A stretch of 64,000 nucleotides of DNA from an uncultured Kocuria sp. (GTDB lineage: Bacteria; Actinomycetota; Actinomycetes; Actinomycetales; Micrococcaceae): positions 1-64,000 of the forward strand of contig NZ_CANMRA010000013.1 in NCBI RefSeq assembly GCF_947500125.1, given 5' to 3'. The notes under the pieces were generated by a model. It saw only the letters and a program-made list of their open reading frames with translations, did no database searches and had not been told where the DNA came from. This document shows positions 56,243 to 64,000 of the stretch, one piece after another. The position numbers and the translations under genes were made by a program. Numbering within the stretch: position 1 is the first letter of the stretch; every line of letters starts with the position of its first letter.

Positions 56243-57354
56243 TGGATCATTCCTCCGTGGGAGAGCAGCCAGTCGCCGTAGAAGACGCCGAGCGCGGCCG
56301 CGACGAACAGCCCGGCGATGATCCAGAAGCGGACCACGATGGTCACCTCGTTCCAGCCCTTGAGCTCGAAGTGGTGCTGCAGCGGCGCCATCTTGAAGAT
56401 GCGCCGGCCGCCGGAGAGCTTGAAGTAGCCGACCTGCAGGATGACGGAGACCGTGATCACCACGAACAGCCCGGCGATGAGCACGAGCAGCAGCTCGGTG
56501 CGGGTGAGCACCGCGAACGCGGCGAGCGCGCCGCCGAGCCCGAGGGAGCCCGTGTCGCCCATGAAGATCTTCGCCGGGGAGGTGTTCCACCACAGGAATC
56601 CCACGAGCGCCCCGACGAGGGCCGCGGCGGTGAGGGCGAGGTCGGCGGCGTCGCGCACCTCGTAGCAGACCCCCTGGGCCACGGACCCGCAGAGGTGGGT
56701 GTTCTGCCACATGGCGATCAGCAGGTAGCCGCTGAACACGAGGATGGACGCGCCGGTGGCGAGGCCGTCGAGGCCGTCGGTGAGGTTCACGGCGTTGGTC
56801 GTGGCCGTCGCGATCAGGTTCACCCAGATCACGAAGAGCACCGCCCCGACGGCGGTGCCCGCGAACGCGAGATCGAGGGCGGTGTCCCGGGTCACGGAGA
56901 TCGCGGAGGACGCGGGGGTCGTGCCCTGCGGGCCGGGCACGAGCAGCACGAGCAGCGCGAACGCGGTGCCGATGAGGCCTTGGAGGACGATCTTGCCGAC
57001 GGCGCTGAGCCCGAGGTTCTGCTTCTTGGCGATCTTCTTGTAGTCGTCGATGAAGCCGACGAAGCCCATGCCCAGCATCAGCAGCAGCGCGGAGAGCCCG
57101 GAGAGGGTGACGCCGCCGTAGGCCGGCCACAGGATACCGGAGATCAGGTGCGTCAGCCCGTAGGCGAGCACCACGGAGCCGAGGATCGCCACCCCGCCCA
57201 TGGTGGGCGTCCCGCGCTTGGTGTGGTGGCTGGTGGGCCCGTCGTCCCGGATGAACTGGCCGTAGCCGCGCCGGGCGAGGAACTTGATGAACGCCGGGGT
57301 CCCGAAGAGGGACAGCACCAGGGCGAAGCAGGCCGCCATGAGGATCTGGATCAT
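56239..57354 (-). CDS. mraY: Phospho-MurNAc-pentapeptide translocase
   Basis: 371-aa polytopic membrane enzyme (ten helices) that forms lipid I on undecaprenyl phosphate. Motifs: GPTSHHTKRGTPTMGG, FIDDYKKIAKKQN (catalytic Asp pair), NAVNLTDGLDGLATG (third catalytic Asp), FMGDTGSLGLGG, and PLQHHFELKGWNEVTIV with the HHFE metal site. The ATG overlaps the murF stop by 4 nt. Confidence 0.97.
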   Translation of the reverse strand: MIQILMAACFALVLSLFGTPAFIKFLARRGYGQFIRDDGPTSHHTKRGTPTMGGVAILGSVVLAYGLTHLISGILWPAYGGVTLSGLSALLLMLGMGFVGFIDDYKKIAKKQNLGLSAVGKIVLQGLIGTAFALLVLLVPGPQGTTPASSAISVTRDTALDLAFAGTAVGAVLFVIWVNLIATATTNAVNLTDGLDGLATGASILVFSGYLLIAMWQNTHLCGSVAQGVCYEVRDAADLALTAAALVGALVGFLWWNTSPAKIFMGDTGSLGLGGALAAFAVLTRTELLLVLIAGLFVVITVSVILQVGYFKLSGGRRIFKMAPLQHHFELKGWNEVTIVVRFWIIAGLFVAAALGVFYGDWLLSHGGMIQ

Positions 57355-58952
57355 GCCGGCTCGTTCCCCTCCGCCGAGGGTCCCGGGGTGGTGGGCCTCC
57401 CGCTCGGGTCGAGGGAGGCGTTGACGAAGGGGCCGGCGGAGAGCCAGTGGTCGCCGTGCGCCGGGGCGTCGTTGCCCGGAGCGGGTCCGCCGGCGCGGTT
57501 CCCCGCGGCGGCCGCCACCCGGTCCCCCAGGACCGCCAGGCCGGCGGCGTTGGAGGACTTGAAGAGCACGACGTCACCGGGTGCGAGCTCCTGGCGCAGG
57601 ATCTCCTCCGCGTCCTCCGGGGTGGCCGCCCAGGTCGCCTCGTTGCCCCACGAGCCCTCGAGCTGGGCGGCGTCGTACACCGGCCGGGCCAGGTCGCCGA
57701 CCGCGACGAGCTTCGAGATGTTCAGCCGCACGACCATGCGGCCCAGGGTGTCGTGCTCCTCCACCGTGCTGTCGCCGAGCTCGAGCATGCCGCCGAGCAC
57801 CGCCCAGGTGCGGCGGGGCGCGGAGCCCCCGGAGCCGCGGCCCAGCTGGGCCAGGGTCTGCAGCGCGGCGCGCATCGACTGGGGGTTGGCGTTGTAGGCG
57901 TCGTTGATCACCGTGACCCCGTCGGCCCGTTCGGTGCGCTCCATCCGCCACCGGCTCGCGGCGCCCTGGGCGTTGAGCGAGGCCGCGATCCGCTCGGGGG
58001 CGACCCCGGCCACGAAGGCGGCGGAGGCCGCCGCGAGCAGGTTGGACACGTGGTGCTCCCCGATGAGCCGGGAGACGATCCCGTGCTCGGAGCCGTCGGG
58101 GAAGTGCAGGCGGAACTCCGGGTTGCCGCCGGGCCCGAGCCGGATCCCGGAGGCGTGCACCCGGGCGGCCGGGACGTCGGGCAGCGCGTTCGCCGGGGAC
58201 TCCCCGAAGAACAGCACGGGCGCGGCGGTGCGGCGGTGCATCTGGCGGACCAGGACGTCGTCGTCGTTGAGGACCGCCACGCCGTCGGCCCGCAGCGACT
58301 CGACGAGCTCGCCCTTGGCGCGGGCGATGTTGGCGACGCCGCCGAACTCGCCGGCGTGGGCCGAGCCGACGCACAGCACCACCCCGACGTCGGGGCGGAC
58401 CATCCGGCACAGGTAGTCGATGTTGCCGATCTTGGTGGCGCCCATCTCGATGATGAGGAACCGGGTGTCCGCATCGGCCTCGAAGACGGTCAGCGGCACG
58501 CCGACCTCCCCGTTGTAGGAGCGGCGGGGCGCGACCGTGGGGCCCTCGGCGGCGAAGATGCCCCGCAGGAGGTCCTTGGTGGTGGTCTTGCCGACGGAGC
58601 CGGTGACGGCGATGACCTTCACCTCGTGGTCGGCGCGCAGCTGGGCCACGACCCAGGCCGCGAGCCGGCCCATCGCCTCGACGACGTCGGGGACCAGCAC
58701 GCCCGGGTAGGTGACGCCCGCAGCGTCGGTGACCTCGCGCTCGACGAGGGCGAGCACGGCGCCGGCGGCGAAGGCGGCGCCCACGTACTCGTGGCCGTCG
58801 GTGACCTCGCCGGGCTTGGCGACGAACAGGGTCCCGGGACGCGCCTCGCGGGAGTCGGTGGCGACGTGGTGGACGACGGTCGTCCCGTCGGCGGTCCCGA
58901 CGGTGCGCCCGCCCGTGACCTGCGCGAGCTGTGCGGCGGTGAGTGCGATCAT
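57351..58952 (-). CDS. murF: UDP-MurNAc-tripeptide--D-alanyl-D-alanine ligase
   Basis: 533-aa Mur ligase adding D-Ala-D-Ala. Motifs: HHVATDSREARPGTLFVA, ATP loop VTGSVGKTTTKDLL, RSYNGEVGVPLT, IIEMGATKIGNI, NDAYNANPQSMRAAL and LGGMLELGDSTVEEHDTLG. The C-terminal ~40 residues beyond the usual end are Gly/Pro/Ala-rich. The ATG at 58952 overlaps the murE stop by 4 nt. Confidence 0.96.
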   Translation of the reverse strand: MIALTAAQLAQVTGGRTVGTADGTTVVHHVATDSREARPGTLFVAKPGEVTDGHEYVGAAFAAGAVLALVEREVTDAAGVTYPGVLVPDVVEAMGRLAAWVVAQLRADHEVKVIAVTGSVGKTTTKDLLRGIFAAEGPTVAPRRSYNGEVGVPLTVFEADADTRFLIIEMGATKIGNIDYLCRMVRPDVGVVLCVGSAHAGEFGGVANIARAKGELVESLRADGVAVLNDDDVLVRQMHRRTAAPVLFFGESPANALPDVPAARVHASGIRLGPGGNPEFRLHFPDGSEHGIVSRLIGEHHVSNLLAAASAAFVAGVAPERIAASLNAQGAASRWRMERTERADGVTVINDAYNANPQSMRAALQTLAQLGRGSGGSAPRRTWAVLGGMLELGDSTVEEHDTLGRMVVRLNISKLVAVGDLARPVYDAAQLEGSWGNEATWAATPEDAEEILRQELAPGDVVLFKSSNAAGLAVLGDRVAAAAGNRAGGPAPGNDAPAHGDHWLSAGPFVNASLDPSGRPTTPGPSAEGNEPA

Positions 58953-60598
58953 CGATTCTCCCAACGGTCCTGCTGCCCGTCGGCCAGCGCGGCCCGCAGC
59001 TCTTCCCTGTCGTCCAGCGGGTGGTCCACGCCCCGGATCTCCTGGACCGTCTCGTGCCCGCGGCCGGCCACGAGCACGGAGTCGGCGCGCCCCGCCATGG
59101 CCACCGCGGCGCGGATCGCCACGGCCCGGGGCTCGAGCACGAGCACCTCCTGGGCCCTGGCTCCGGCGTCGCGGGCCGCGAAGGCCCCGGCGGCGACCTC
59201 GGCCCGGATCCCGCCGGGGTCCTCGTCGTGCGGGTCGTCGTCGGTGACGATCACGACGTCGGCGTGCCGGGCGGCGATCTCGCCCATGATCGGGCGCTTG
59301 GACCGGTCCCGCTCGCCCGTGGCGCCGAAGACCACGATGACGCGGCCGTCCCCGTCGGGCGGCTCGACCGCGGTGAGCGCGCGGCGCAGGGCGTCCGGGT
59401 TGTGCGCGAAGTCGACGACGGCGGTCGGCTGGGTGCCGATGAGCTGCATCCGCCCGGGCACGTCCGTGGTGAGGGGGTCCGCCTCGTCGAGCACGCGCTG
59501 CACCTCGGCGGCGTCGACCCCGGAGGCCACGACCATGACCACGGCCAGCGCGGCGTTGGCCACGTTGAAGTCGCCCGGCAGGGCCGTGGACACGCGCAGC
59601 GTCCGGCCGTCCCGGTGCCGCAGGGCGAAGGAGTGGCCGATCCCGCGCCGGGTCAGGGAGGTCAGGGTCCAGTCCGCGCCGTGCCGGCCCGGTCCGGCGT
59701 CCCGGTCCCCCGGCACGCCGCCGCGCAGCGCGATCGTGTCCACCAGGTCCGTGCCGAGCTGCTCCCGGGCGTGCTCGGCCATCCGCAGGCCCCAGGCGTC
59801 GTCCTCGTCCTGGACCACCACGACGGCCCGGCGGGTCCGCTCCGGGGTGAACAGCTGGGCCTTGACCGCGAAGTACTCGTCCATCGACCCGTGCAGGTCG
59901 AGATGGTCCTGGGTCAGGTTGGTGAACCCGGCGACGTCGAAGCGGACCCCGTCCACCCGGTGGAACTGCAGGGCGTGGGAGGAGACCTCCATGGACGCCG
60001 CCGTGATCCCGCGCTCGCGCATGAGCGCGAGCAGCGCGTGCACGTGCGGGGCCTCCGGGGTGGTCAGCCGGGAGGGGATCGACTCCTCGCCGGCGAGGAT
60101 CTCGATCGTCCCGATCAGCCCCGTGCGGTGGCCGAGGGCGCGGAGCACCGAGTTGGTGAAGTAGGTCGTGGTCGTCTTGCCGTTGGTGCCCGTCACCGCG
60201 AACAGTGCCGGGGCGGTCCCGTCCTCCGGCCGGGAGCCGTAGACGCGCGCGGCGATCGCGCCCACGGACCGGCGGGGGTCCGGGGCCTCGACCACGGGCA
60301 GCCGGATGCCGGCCTCCCGGAGGATCCCGGCCCCTTCGGCGTCGGTGAGCACCGCGGCGGCGCCCGAGCGCTCGGCGGCCGCGGCGAACCGGGCGCCGTG
60401 GGTGCGGGCTCCGGGCAGGGCCGCGTAGAGGTCGCCGGGCCGCAGCTGCCGGGAGTCCAGGGAGATGCCGGTGACGTCCATGGCGCGGGACGGCGCGGTC
60501 CCGCCCGCGAGCCGGGCGGTCTCCGCGAGGCTCAGCGGCCGGGGCCGGGCGGGGCGCATCGTCTGCGCGTCGTGTCCCTGTTGGGCTGTCGCGTCCAT
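58949..60598 (-). CDS. murE: UDP-MurNAc-L-alanyl-D-glutamate ligase, probably L-lysine-adding
   Basis: 549-aa Mur ligase adding the third stem residue. Motifs: GISLDSRQLRPGDLYAALPG, ATP loop [33 protein letters not shown] with the carbamylated Lys in YFAVKAQLF, DFAHNPDALRRAL. The substrate motif is TDDDPHDEDP (residues 452-461), with His457 where DAP-adding enzymes have Arg (DNPR). That Arg holds the extra carboxylate of DAP, so a lysine-type substrate is inferred. The ATG at 60598 follows GAAGGA; a TTG one codon upstream is possible. Confidence 0.93.
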   Translation of the reverse strand: MDATAQQGHDAQTMRPARPRPLSLAETARLAGGTAPSRAMDVTGISLDSRQLRPGDLYAALPGARTHGARFAAAAERSGAAAVLTDAEGAGILREAGIRLPVVEAPDPRRSVGAIAARVYGSRPEDGTAPALFAVTGTNGKTTTTYFTNSVLRALGHRTGLIGTIEILAGEESIPSRLTTPEAPHVHALLALMRERGITAASMEVSSHALQFHRVDGVRFDVAGFTNLTQDHLDLHGSMDEYFAVKAQLFTPERTRRAVVVVQDEDDAWGLRMAEHAREQLGTDLVDTIALRGGVPGDRDAGPGRHGADWTLTSLTRRGIGHSFALRHRDGRTLRVSTALPGDFNVANAALAVVMVVASGVDAAEVQRVLDEADPLTTDVPGRMQLIGTQPTAVVDFAHNPDALRRALTAVEPPDGDGRVIVVFGATGERDRSKRPIMGEIAARHADVVIVTDDDPHDEDPGGIRAEVAAGAFAARDAGARAQEVLVLEPRAVAIRAAVAMAGRADSVLVAGRGHETVQEIRGVDHPLDDREELRAALADGQQDRWENR

Positions 60599-60691
60599 CA
60601 ACGTCCTTCGTGGTCTGGTCGGCGGGGGGGGTGGTCCGCCGGGAGCGGGGGGTGCGGACCCGGGGGTGGCCGGGCACGGCGATATGGAAGT

Positions 60692-62641
60692 CTAGTCGCC
60701 CTCGTCGTCCCGCCGGGACGCGGCCGGGGCGGGAGCGCCGGCCGCGGGGGCCCCGGGCCCGGCCTCGGCGTCGGACGCGACGTCGGTGTCCTCCGGTGCC
60801 TCGACGCCCGGCGGGGTGTCCACCGGCGCCGTCCCCTCGGCCTCGTCCTCCTCCTCGGGGTCGTCCGTGCGCAGCGGGATCTTCACCGGCTCGGTCGTGG
60901 AGGGAGGGACGTCGTAGTGGCGCAGCACCTGACCCATGATCCTGCTGAAGGTGGGGGTGGTGCCGATCGCGCGGACGTCGCCCTGGGGCCGCTGGAGGGT
61001 GACCGCCACGAGGTACTGGGGGTCCTCGACGGGGGCGACGCCCACGAAGGAGGTGGTGTAGCCGTCGTAGCCGCCCTCGGGGCTGGGCGCCTCGGCGGTG
61101 CCGGTCTTGCCGCCCACGCGGTAGCCCTCCACGGCGGCCTCCTTGGCGCCGCCCTGGGTGACGGTGACCTCCATCATGTCGAGCACCTGCTGCGCCGTCT
61201 CCTCGGAGACGACCCGCTCGCCCTCGGGCCGCTCGACCGGGGTGCTGGTGCCGTCGGGCCCGATCACGGACTCGACGACCCGCGGCTCCACCTGGACCCC
61301 TCCGTTGCCGATGGCCTGGAAGATCGTGGCGGTGCGCAGCGGGGTCTGGGCGACGCCCTGACCGAAGAGCACGGTGTACTGCTGGCGCACGTCCCACTGG
61401 TCCGCGCTCGTGAGGATGCCGGGAGACTCCCCCGGCAGCTCGATCCCCGTGGTCTCCCCGACGCCGAAGCGCTGCATCCACTCGTGGCGCTGCTCCGGGG
61501 AGAGCTTGCCCCCGACCAGGACGGTGCCCGTGTTCATCGAGTCGGCGATGATCCCGGCGAACGTGCGCTGCTGCTCGCCGTGGTCGAAGGCGTCGGTGAT
61601 CTTCTGCCCCTCGATCTCCAGGAACGGGGGCACGGTGATCTCCGTGCGCGGCGTGACCACGCCCTCCTCCACGGCGGCCGCCGCCGTGAGGATCTTCTGG
61701 GTGGAGCCGGGCTCCACGGCGTTCTGCACGGAGCGCACGCCGAGGTCCTCGGGGTCCGCCGAGCCGATGTCGTTGGGGTCTACCGTCGAGGAGTCGGCGA
61801 GCGCGAGCACCGCGCCGTCCTCGATCCGCATCACCACGGCCGTGCCCCACTCGGCGTCGAGCTCCTCGGCGCGCTCCATGACGGCCTGCTGGGCGAAGAA
61901 CTGGACGTCGCTGTCGATGGACAGCTGCACCGAGGAGCCGTCCTCCACCGGGCTCTCCTCCTGCGGCGCCACCGGGATCCGCACGCCGTCGGCGCTGATC
62001 TCGAAGGTCCGGCTCCCGTCCGTGCCGCGCAGCAGCTCGTCCTGGGTCTGCTCGATCCCGCCGAGCGCCTCGTCGTCCCCACCCATGAAGCCGACCACGC
62101 TGCCGCCCACCGGACCGTTGGGGTAGATGCGGTCGGAGGACGTCTGCCCGTACACGTAGGGCAGGCCGAGCTCGCGCACGGTGTTCCACTGCTCGGGCGT
62201 GACCCCGCGGGCCACGTACTCGAACTGCTTGTCGCCGTCGAGGGCGTCCTTGACCTCGGTGTCCTCGAGCTCGAGGGCGTCGGCGAGCTGGTACACCGCC
62301 TGCGTGGGGGTCACGGTCTCCGTCGTGCCGTCGGCCAGGGGGCGTGCGAACTCGCGCACCAGGGACTGGTCGACCGTGACGTCGTAGCGCTGCAGCGTGC
62401 GGGCGAGGACGTTGCCGTGGGTGTCCCGGATCTCCCCGCGCAGCGCGGGGACGACCTCGGTGCGGGACCGCTCCCCCGCGGCGGCCTCGGCCCGGCCGGC
62501 GGCGTCGAAGCCCTGCACCCACACGAGGCGGAGACCGAGGACCACCAGCAGGCCGAGCACGAGGACGACGCCGATGTGGCTGCGGCCGATGCCTCGGGCG
62601 CCGGGGGCGTCACCGGTGGACGTCGAGCGTGCGCGTGCCAC
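60692..62641 (-). CDS. ftsI: Septal penicillin-binding protein (FtsI/PBP3 type transpeptidase)
   Basis: 649-aa class B PBP. Short cytoplasmic tail, membrane helix at about 21-42, dimerisation domain (LRGEIRDTHGNVLA), and the transpeptidase domain with the active Ser in EPGSTQK (S313, K316), SMN (DSMNTG) and the KTG triad (GGKTGTAEA). A C-terminal acidic Pro/Ala/Glu-rich extracellular tail of about 70 residues follows. Works with FtsW at the septum. The GTG at 62641 follows GAGG at 7 nt. The gap to the FtsL-like gene (78 nt) shows no clear promoter. Confidence 0.95.
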   Translation of the reverse strand: MARARSTSTGDAPGARGIGRSHIGVVLVLGLLVVLGLRLVWVQGFDAAGRAEAAAGERSRTEVVPALRGEIRDTHGNVLARTLQRYDVTVDQSLVREFARPLADGTTETVTPTQAVYQLADALELEDTEVKDALDGDKQFEYVARGVTPEQWNTVRELGLPYVYGQTSSDRIYPNGPVGGSVVGFMGGDDEALGGIEQTQDELLRGTDGSRTFEISADGVRIPVAPQEESPVEDGSSVQLSIDSDVQFFAQQAVMERAEELDAEWGTAVVMRIEDGAVLALADSSTVDPNDIGSADPEDLGVRSVQNAVEPGSTQKILTAAAAVEEGVVTPRTEITVPPFLEIEGQKITDAFDHGEQQRTFAGIIADSMNTGTVLVGGKLSPEQRHEWMQRFGVGETTGIELPGESPGILTSADQWDVRQQYTVLFGQGVAQTPLRTATIFQAIGNGGVQVEPRVVESVIGPDGTSTPVERPEGERVVSEETAQQVLDMMEVTVTQGGAKEAAVEGYRVGGKTGTAEAPSPEGGYDGYTTSFVGVAPVEDPQYLVAVTLQRPQGDVRAIGTTPTFSRIMGQVLRHYDVPPSTTEPVKIPLRTDDPEEEDEAEGTAPVDTPPGVEAPEDTDVASDAEAGPGAPAAGAPAPAASRRDDEGD

Positions 62642-62719
62642 GTGAATGCCTCGTTCCTGGTTGCGACTGGGGGGATGTCCGGGGGCTGCTGCCGGCGGGT
62701 GCGGGGGCCGGTGCCCGGT

Positions 62720-63436
62720 TCACTCCCCGGGCGTGCGCTGCGGCGGGGCCGGGAGGGACCCGCCGCCGGCCTCCGCGCCGCCGGCCGGCGCGGCGTCCTC
62801 GCCGGCCCGGCGCTCGGCGTCCACGCGCTCCTGCTCCGCCTTCTCCCGCTCGCGGACCTCGGCGCGCTGCGCGGCGCGGTCCGCGGCCTCCGAGCCGGTC
62901 TGGTTGGCGTGCTCGACCAGGATCTCGTGGTTCTCCTGGGGCTGCGCGGGGAGCGGATCGCCCTCGACGGTCCCGTTCGTGAGGTCGACCGTGCCCGAGT
63001 CCCGTGCGGGGACCATGCCGAGGTCCGTCGCCATCACCGCGAGGTTCTGCGGGGCGTTGTAGAACTCGAGGTCCTGGGTGAGCGCCTCGTTCTGCTGGCT
63101 GAGGGCCTGCTCCTGGGCGCGCAGCTCCACGAGCCGGTACTGGCCGCCGGAGATCTGGATGTTCAGGACCAGGATGGAGGCCAGCGCCACCACGAGGGCC
63201 ACGAGGCTGAGCACCACGGTGGACACCCGCTGCCGTCGCGCCCGGCCCGGGACCACGGACAGCGGTGCCCGGGTGGACCCGGTCGGCTCCTCGGTGTGCG
63301 GGGCGGGGCTGCTCAGCTGGCGGGCGGACGTGCCCTCCACCGGGGGGCGCTGCCCGCGCCGCCCGGCCCAGGCGCCGATGCCCGTGCGCGAGGCGGCCGT
63401 CCGTGCGGGGCGTCGCTGGAGTCCGGTTCCGCTCAT
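62720..63436 (-). CDS. FtsL-like septum protein with long C-terminal tail
   Basis: 238-aa bitopic protein. Cytoplasmic part of about 70 residues rich in Arg/Pro, one membrane helix (about 73-93, [20 protein letters not shown]), then a coiled coil ([20 protein letters not shown], followed by [19 protein letters not shown]) as in FtsL/DivIC. The last ~90 residues are a second charged helical stretch ([20 protein letters not shown]) and a Gly/Pro tail, longer than typical FtsL. Position between rsmH and ftsI is that of ftsL. The ATG at 63436 overlaps the rsmH stop by 4 nt. Confidence 0.85.
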   Translation of the reverse strand: MSGTGLQRRPARTAASRTGIGAWAGRRGQRPPVEGTSARQLSSPAPHTEEPTGSTRAPLSVVPGRARRQRVSTVVLSLVALVVALASILVLNIQISGGQYRLVELRAQEQALSQQNEALTQDLEFYNAPQNLAVMATDLGMVPARDSGTVDLTNGTVEGDPLPAQPQENHEILVEHANQTGSEAADRAAQRAEVREREKAEQERVDAERRAGEDAAPAGGAEAGGGSLPAPPQRTPGE

Positions 63437-64000
63437 GCCGTGTACCTCTGCGCGTTCTGTGCTGTGGGGGGAGTGTGCTCTCTGATGCGCTCTACCGCGC
63501 GCAGTCGCGCGGAGGCAGCCCGGGGGTTCTCGTCGATCTCGCGGAGGGTGGGGGTCTCCGTCCCCCGGGTCAGCACCCGCAGGGTGGGCTTGTGCTGGTC
63601 GAGCTCCACGGGGAAGCCCTTCGGCGCCGTGGAGGTGGCGCCCCGGGCGAAGGCCTGCTTGACGATCCGGTCCTCCAGGGAGTGGTAGCTCATGGCCACG
63701 ACGCGGCCGCCGACGGGCACGGCGTCGAGGGCCGCCGGGATCGCCCGGCGCAGGACGTCGAGCTCCTCGTTGACCTCGATCCGCAGCGCCTGGAACGTCT
63801 GTTTCGCCGGGTGCCCCTTCCGGTGCTGGGCCGCCTGGGGCACGGCCCCGCGGACGACCTCGACGAGCTCGCCCGTGGTCCGCAGCGGGGTCCTCGCCCG
63901 CTGCTCCACGATCGCGCGGGCGATGCGCCCGGCGAAGCGTTCCTCGCCCCAGTCCCGCAGGATCCGGCGCAGGTCCGCCTCGCTGTAGTCGTTGACCACG
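63433..64000 (-). CDS. rsmH: 16S rRNA (cytosine1402-N4)-methyltransferase (N-terminus beyond window)
   Basis: The C-terminal 188 residues of RsmH (MraW); the start lies beyond base 64000. Visible are [39 protein letters not shown] (which includes the substrate-binding RIxVNxEL), [19 protein letters not shown] and the C-terminal [14 protein letters not shown]. The family methylates N4 of C1402 in 16S rRNA. It is the usual first or second gene of the dcw cluster after mraZ. Confidence 0.95.
   Translation of the reverse strand, partial: VVNDYSEADLRRILRDWGEERFAGRIARAIVEQRARTPLRTTGELVEVVRGAVPQAAQHRKGHPAKQTFQALRIEVNEELDVLRRAIPAALDAVPVGGRVVAMSYHSLEDRIVKQAFARGATSTAPKGFPVELDQHKPTLRVLTRGTETPTLREIDENPRAASARLRAVERIREHTPPTAQNAQRYTA

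Noticed and set aside
57351-62522. A single minus-strand frame of 1723 codons that could be read as an ftsI-murE-murF fusion
   Set aside because: Only the last 533 codons (from 58952) are murF. The part upstream is the wrong frame for murE and ftsI, which have their own frames and starts.

Overview
The window is a very GC-rich, gene-dense chromosomal segment of an actinobacterium. Gene order and gene content point to Micrococcales, family Micrococcaceae; a Kocuria-like organism is my best guess by inference, not by database match. Supporting points are the glnA1-glnE-glnA2-panB block also found in Mycobacterium, the actinobacterial families DUF4191, DUF4192 and DUF7455, a HrdB-type RpoD, and a MurE whose substrate motif (DDPHDEDP) lacks the arginine of diaminopimelate-type enzymes, which fits lysine-type peptidoglycan.

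Layout. 1-9.7 kb: a truncated Ser/Thr kinase behind a GNAT/acyl-CoA synthetase-like protein, the topoisomerase IV subunits parC (+) and parE (-), and malate dehydrogenase between them. 9.9-16 kb: a small zinc-ribbon protein, rpoD, a DUF4192 protein, an MFS transporter and a PAC2-family protein. 16.2-25.7 kb: leucyl aminopeptidase, then the lipoate block: dihydrolipoamide dehydrogenase, an E2 acyltransferase with three lipoyl domains, lipB and lipA, with a small membrane protein and a pseudokinase between. 25.8-37.2 kb: DUF4191 and RDD membrane proteins, glnA1, a compositionally odd secreted protein, glnE, glnA2, panB, a SPOR-like peptide, map and polyphosphate glucokinase. 37.4-44.6 kb: nrdR, hisD, dnaE, rluD and lspA. 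44.7-64 kb: the division and cell wall (dcw) cluster, all on the minus strand. In transcription order it runs rsmH (cut by the window end), an FtsL-like gene, ftsI, murE, murF, mraY, murD, ftsW, murG, murC, ftsQ, ftsZ, pgeF, yggS, sepF, yggT, divIVA. Many neighbours there overlap by 1-11 nt.

How the genes work together. LipB and LipA make the lipoyl cofactor used by the E2, and Lpd reoxidises it. GlnE adjusts GlnA1 by adenylylation, and a GlnR-type box lies upstream of glnA1. The dcw cluster makes lipid-linked peptidoglycan precursor and assembles the septum. Several genes carry an actinobacterial -10 hexamer (TANNNT) only 6-7 nt upstream of the start codon, which implies leaderless mRNAs.

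I found no rRNA, tRNA, CRISPR array, insertion sequence or phage gene. No gene-free stretch exceeds 300 bases; the longest are 28780-29055, 15955-16222, 9666-9919 and 49498-49746, and each is described below. The window is essentially housekeeping. The most interesting items are regulatory DNA (a thiol-stress sigma promoter before rpoD, long inverted repeats, leaderless promoters), the recently duplicated lipoyl domain of the E2, a membrane pseudokinase, and one low-GC secreted orphan protein.
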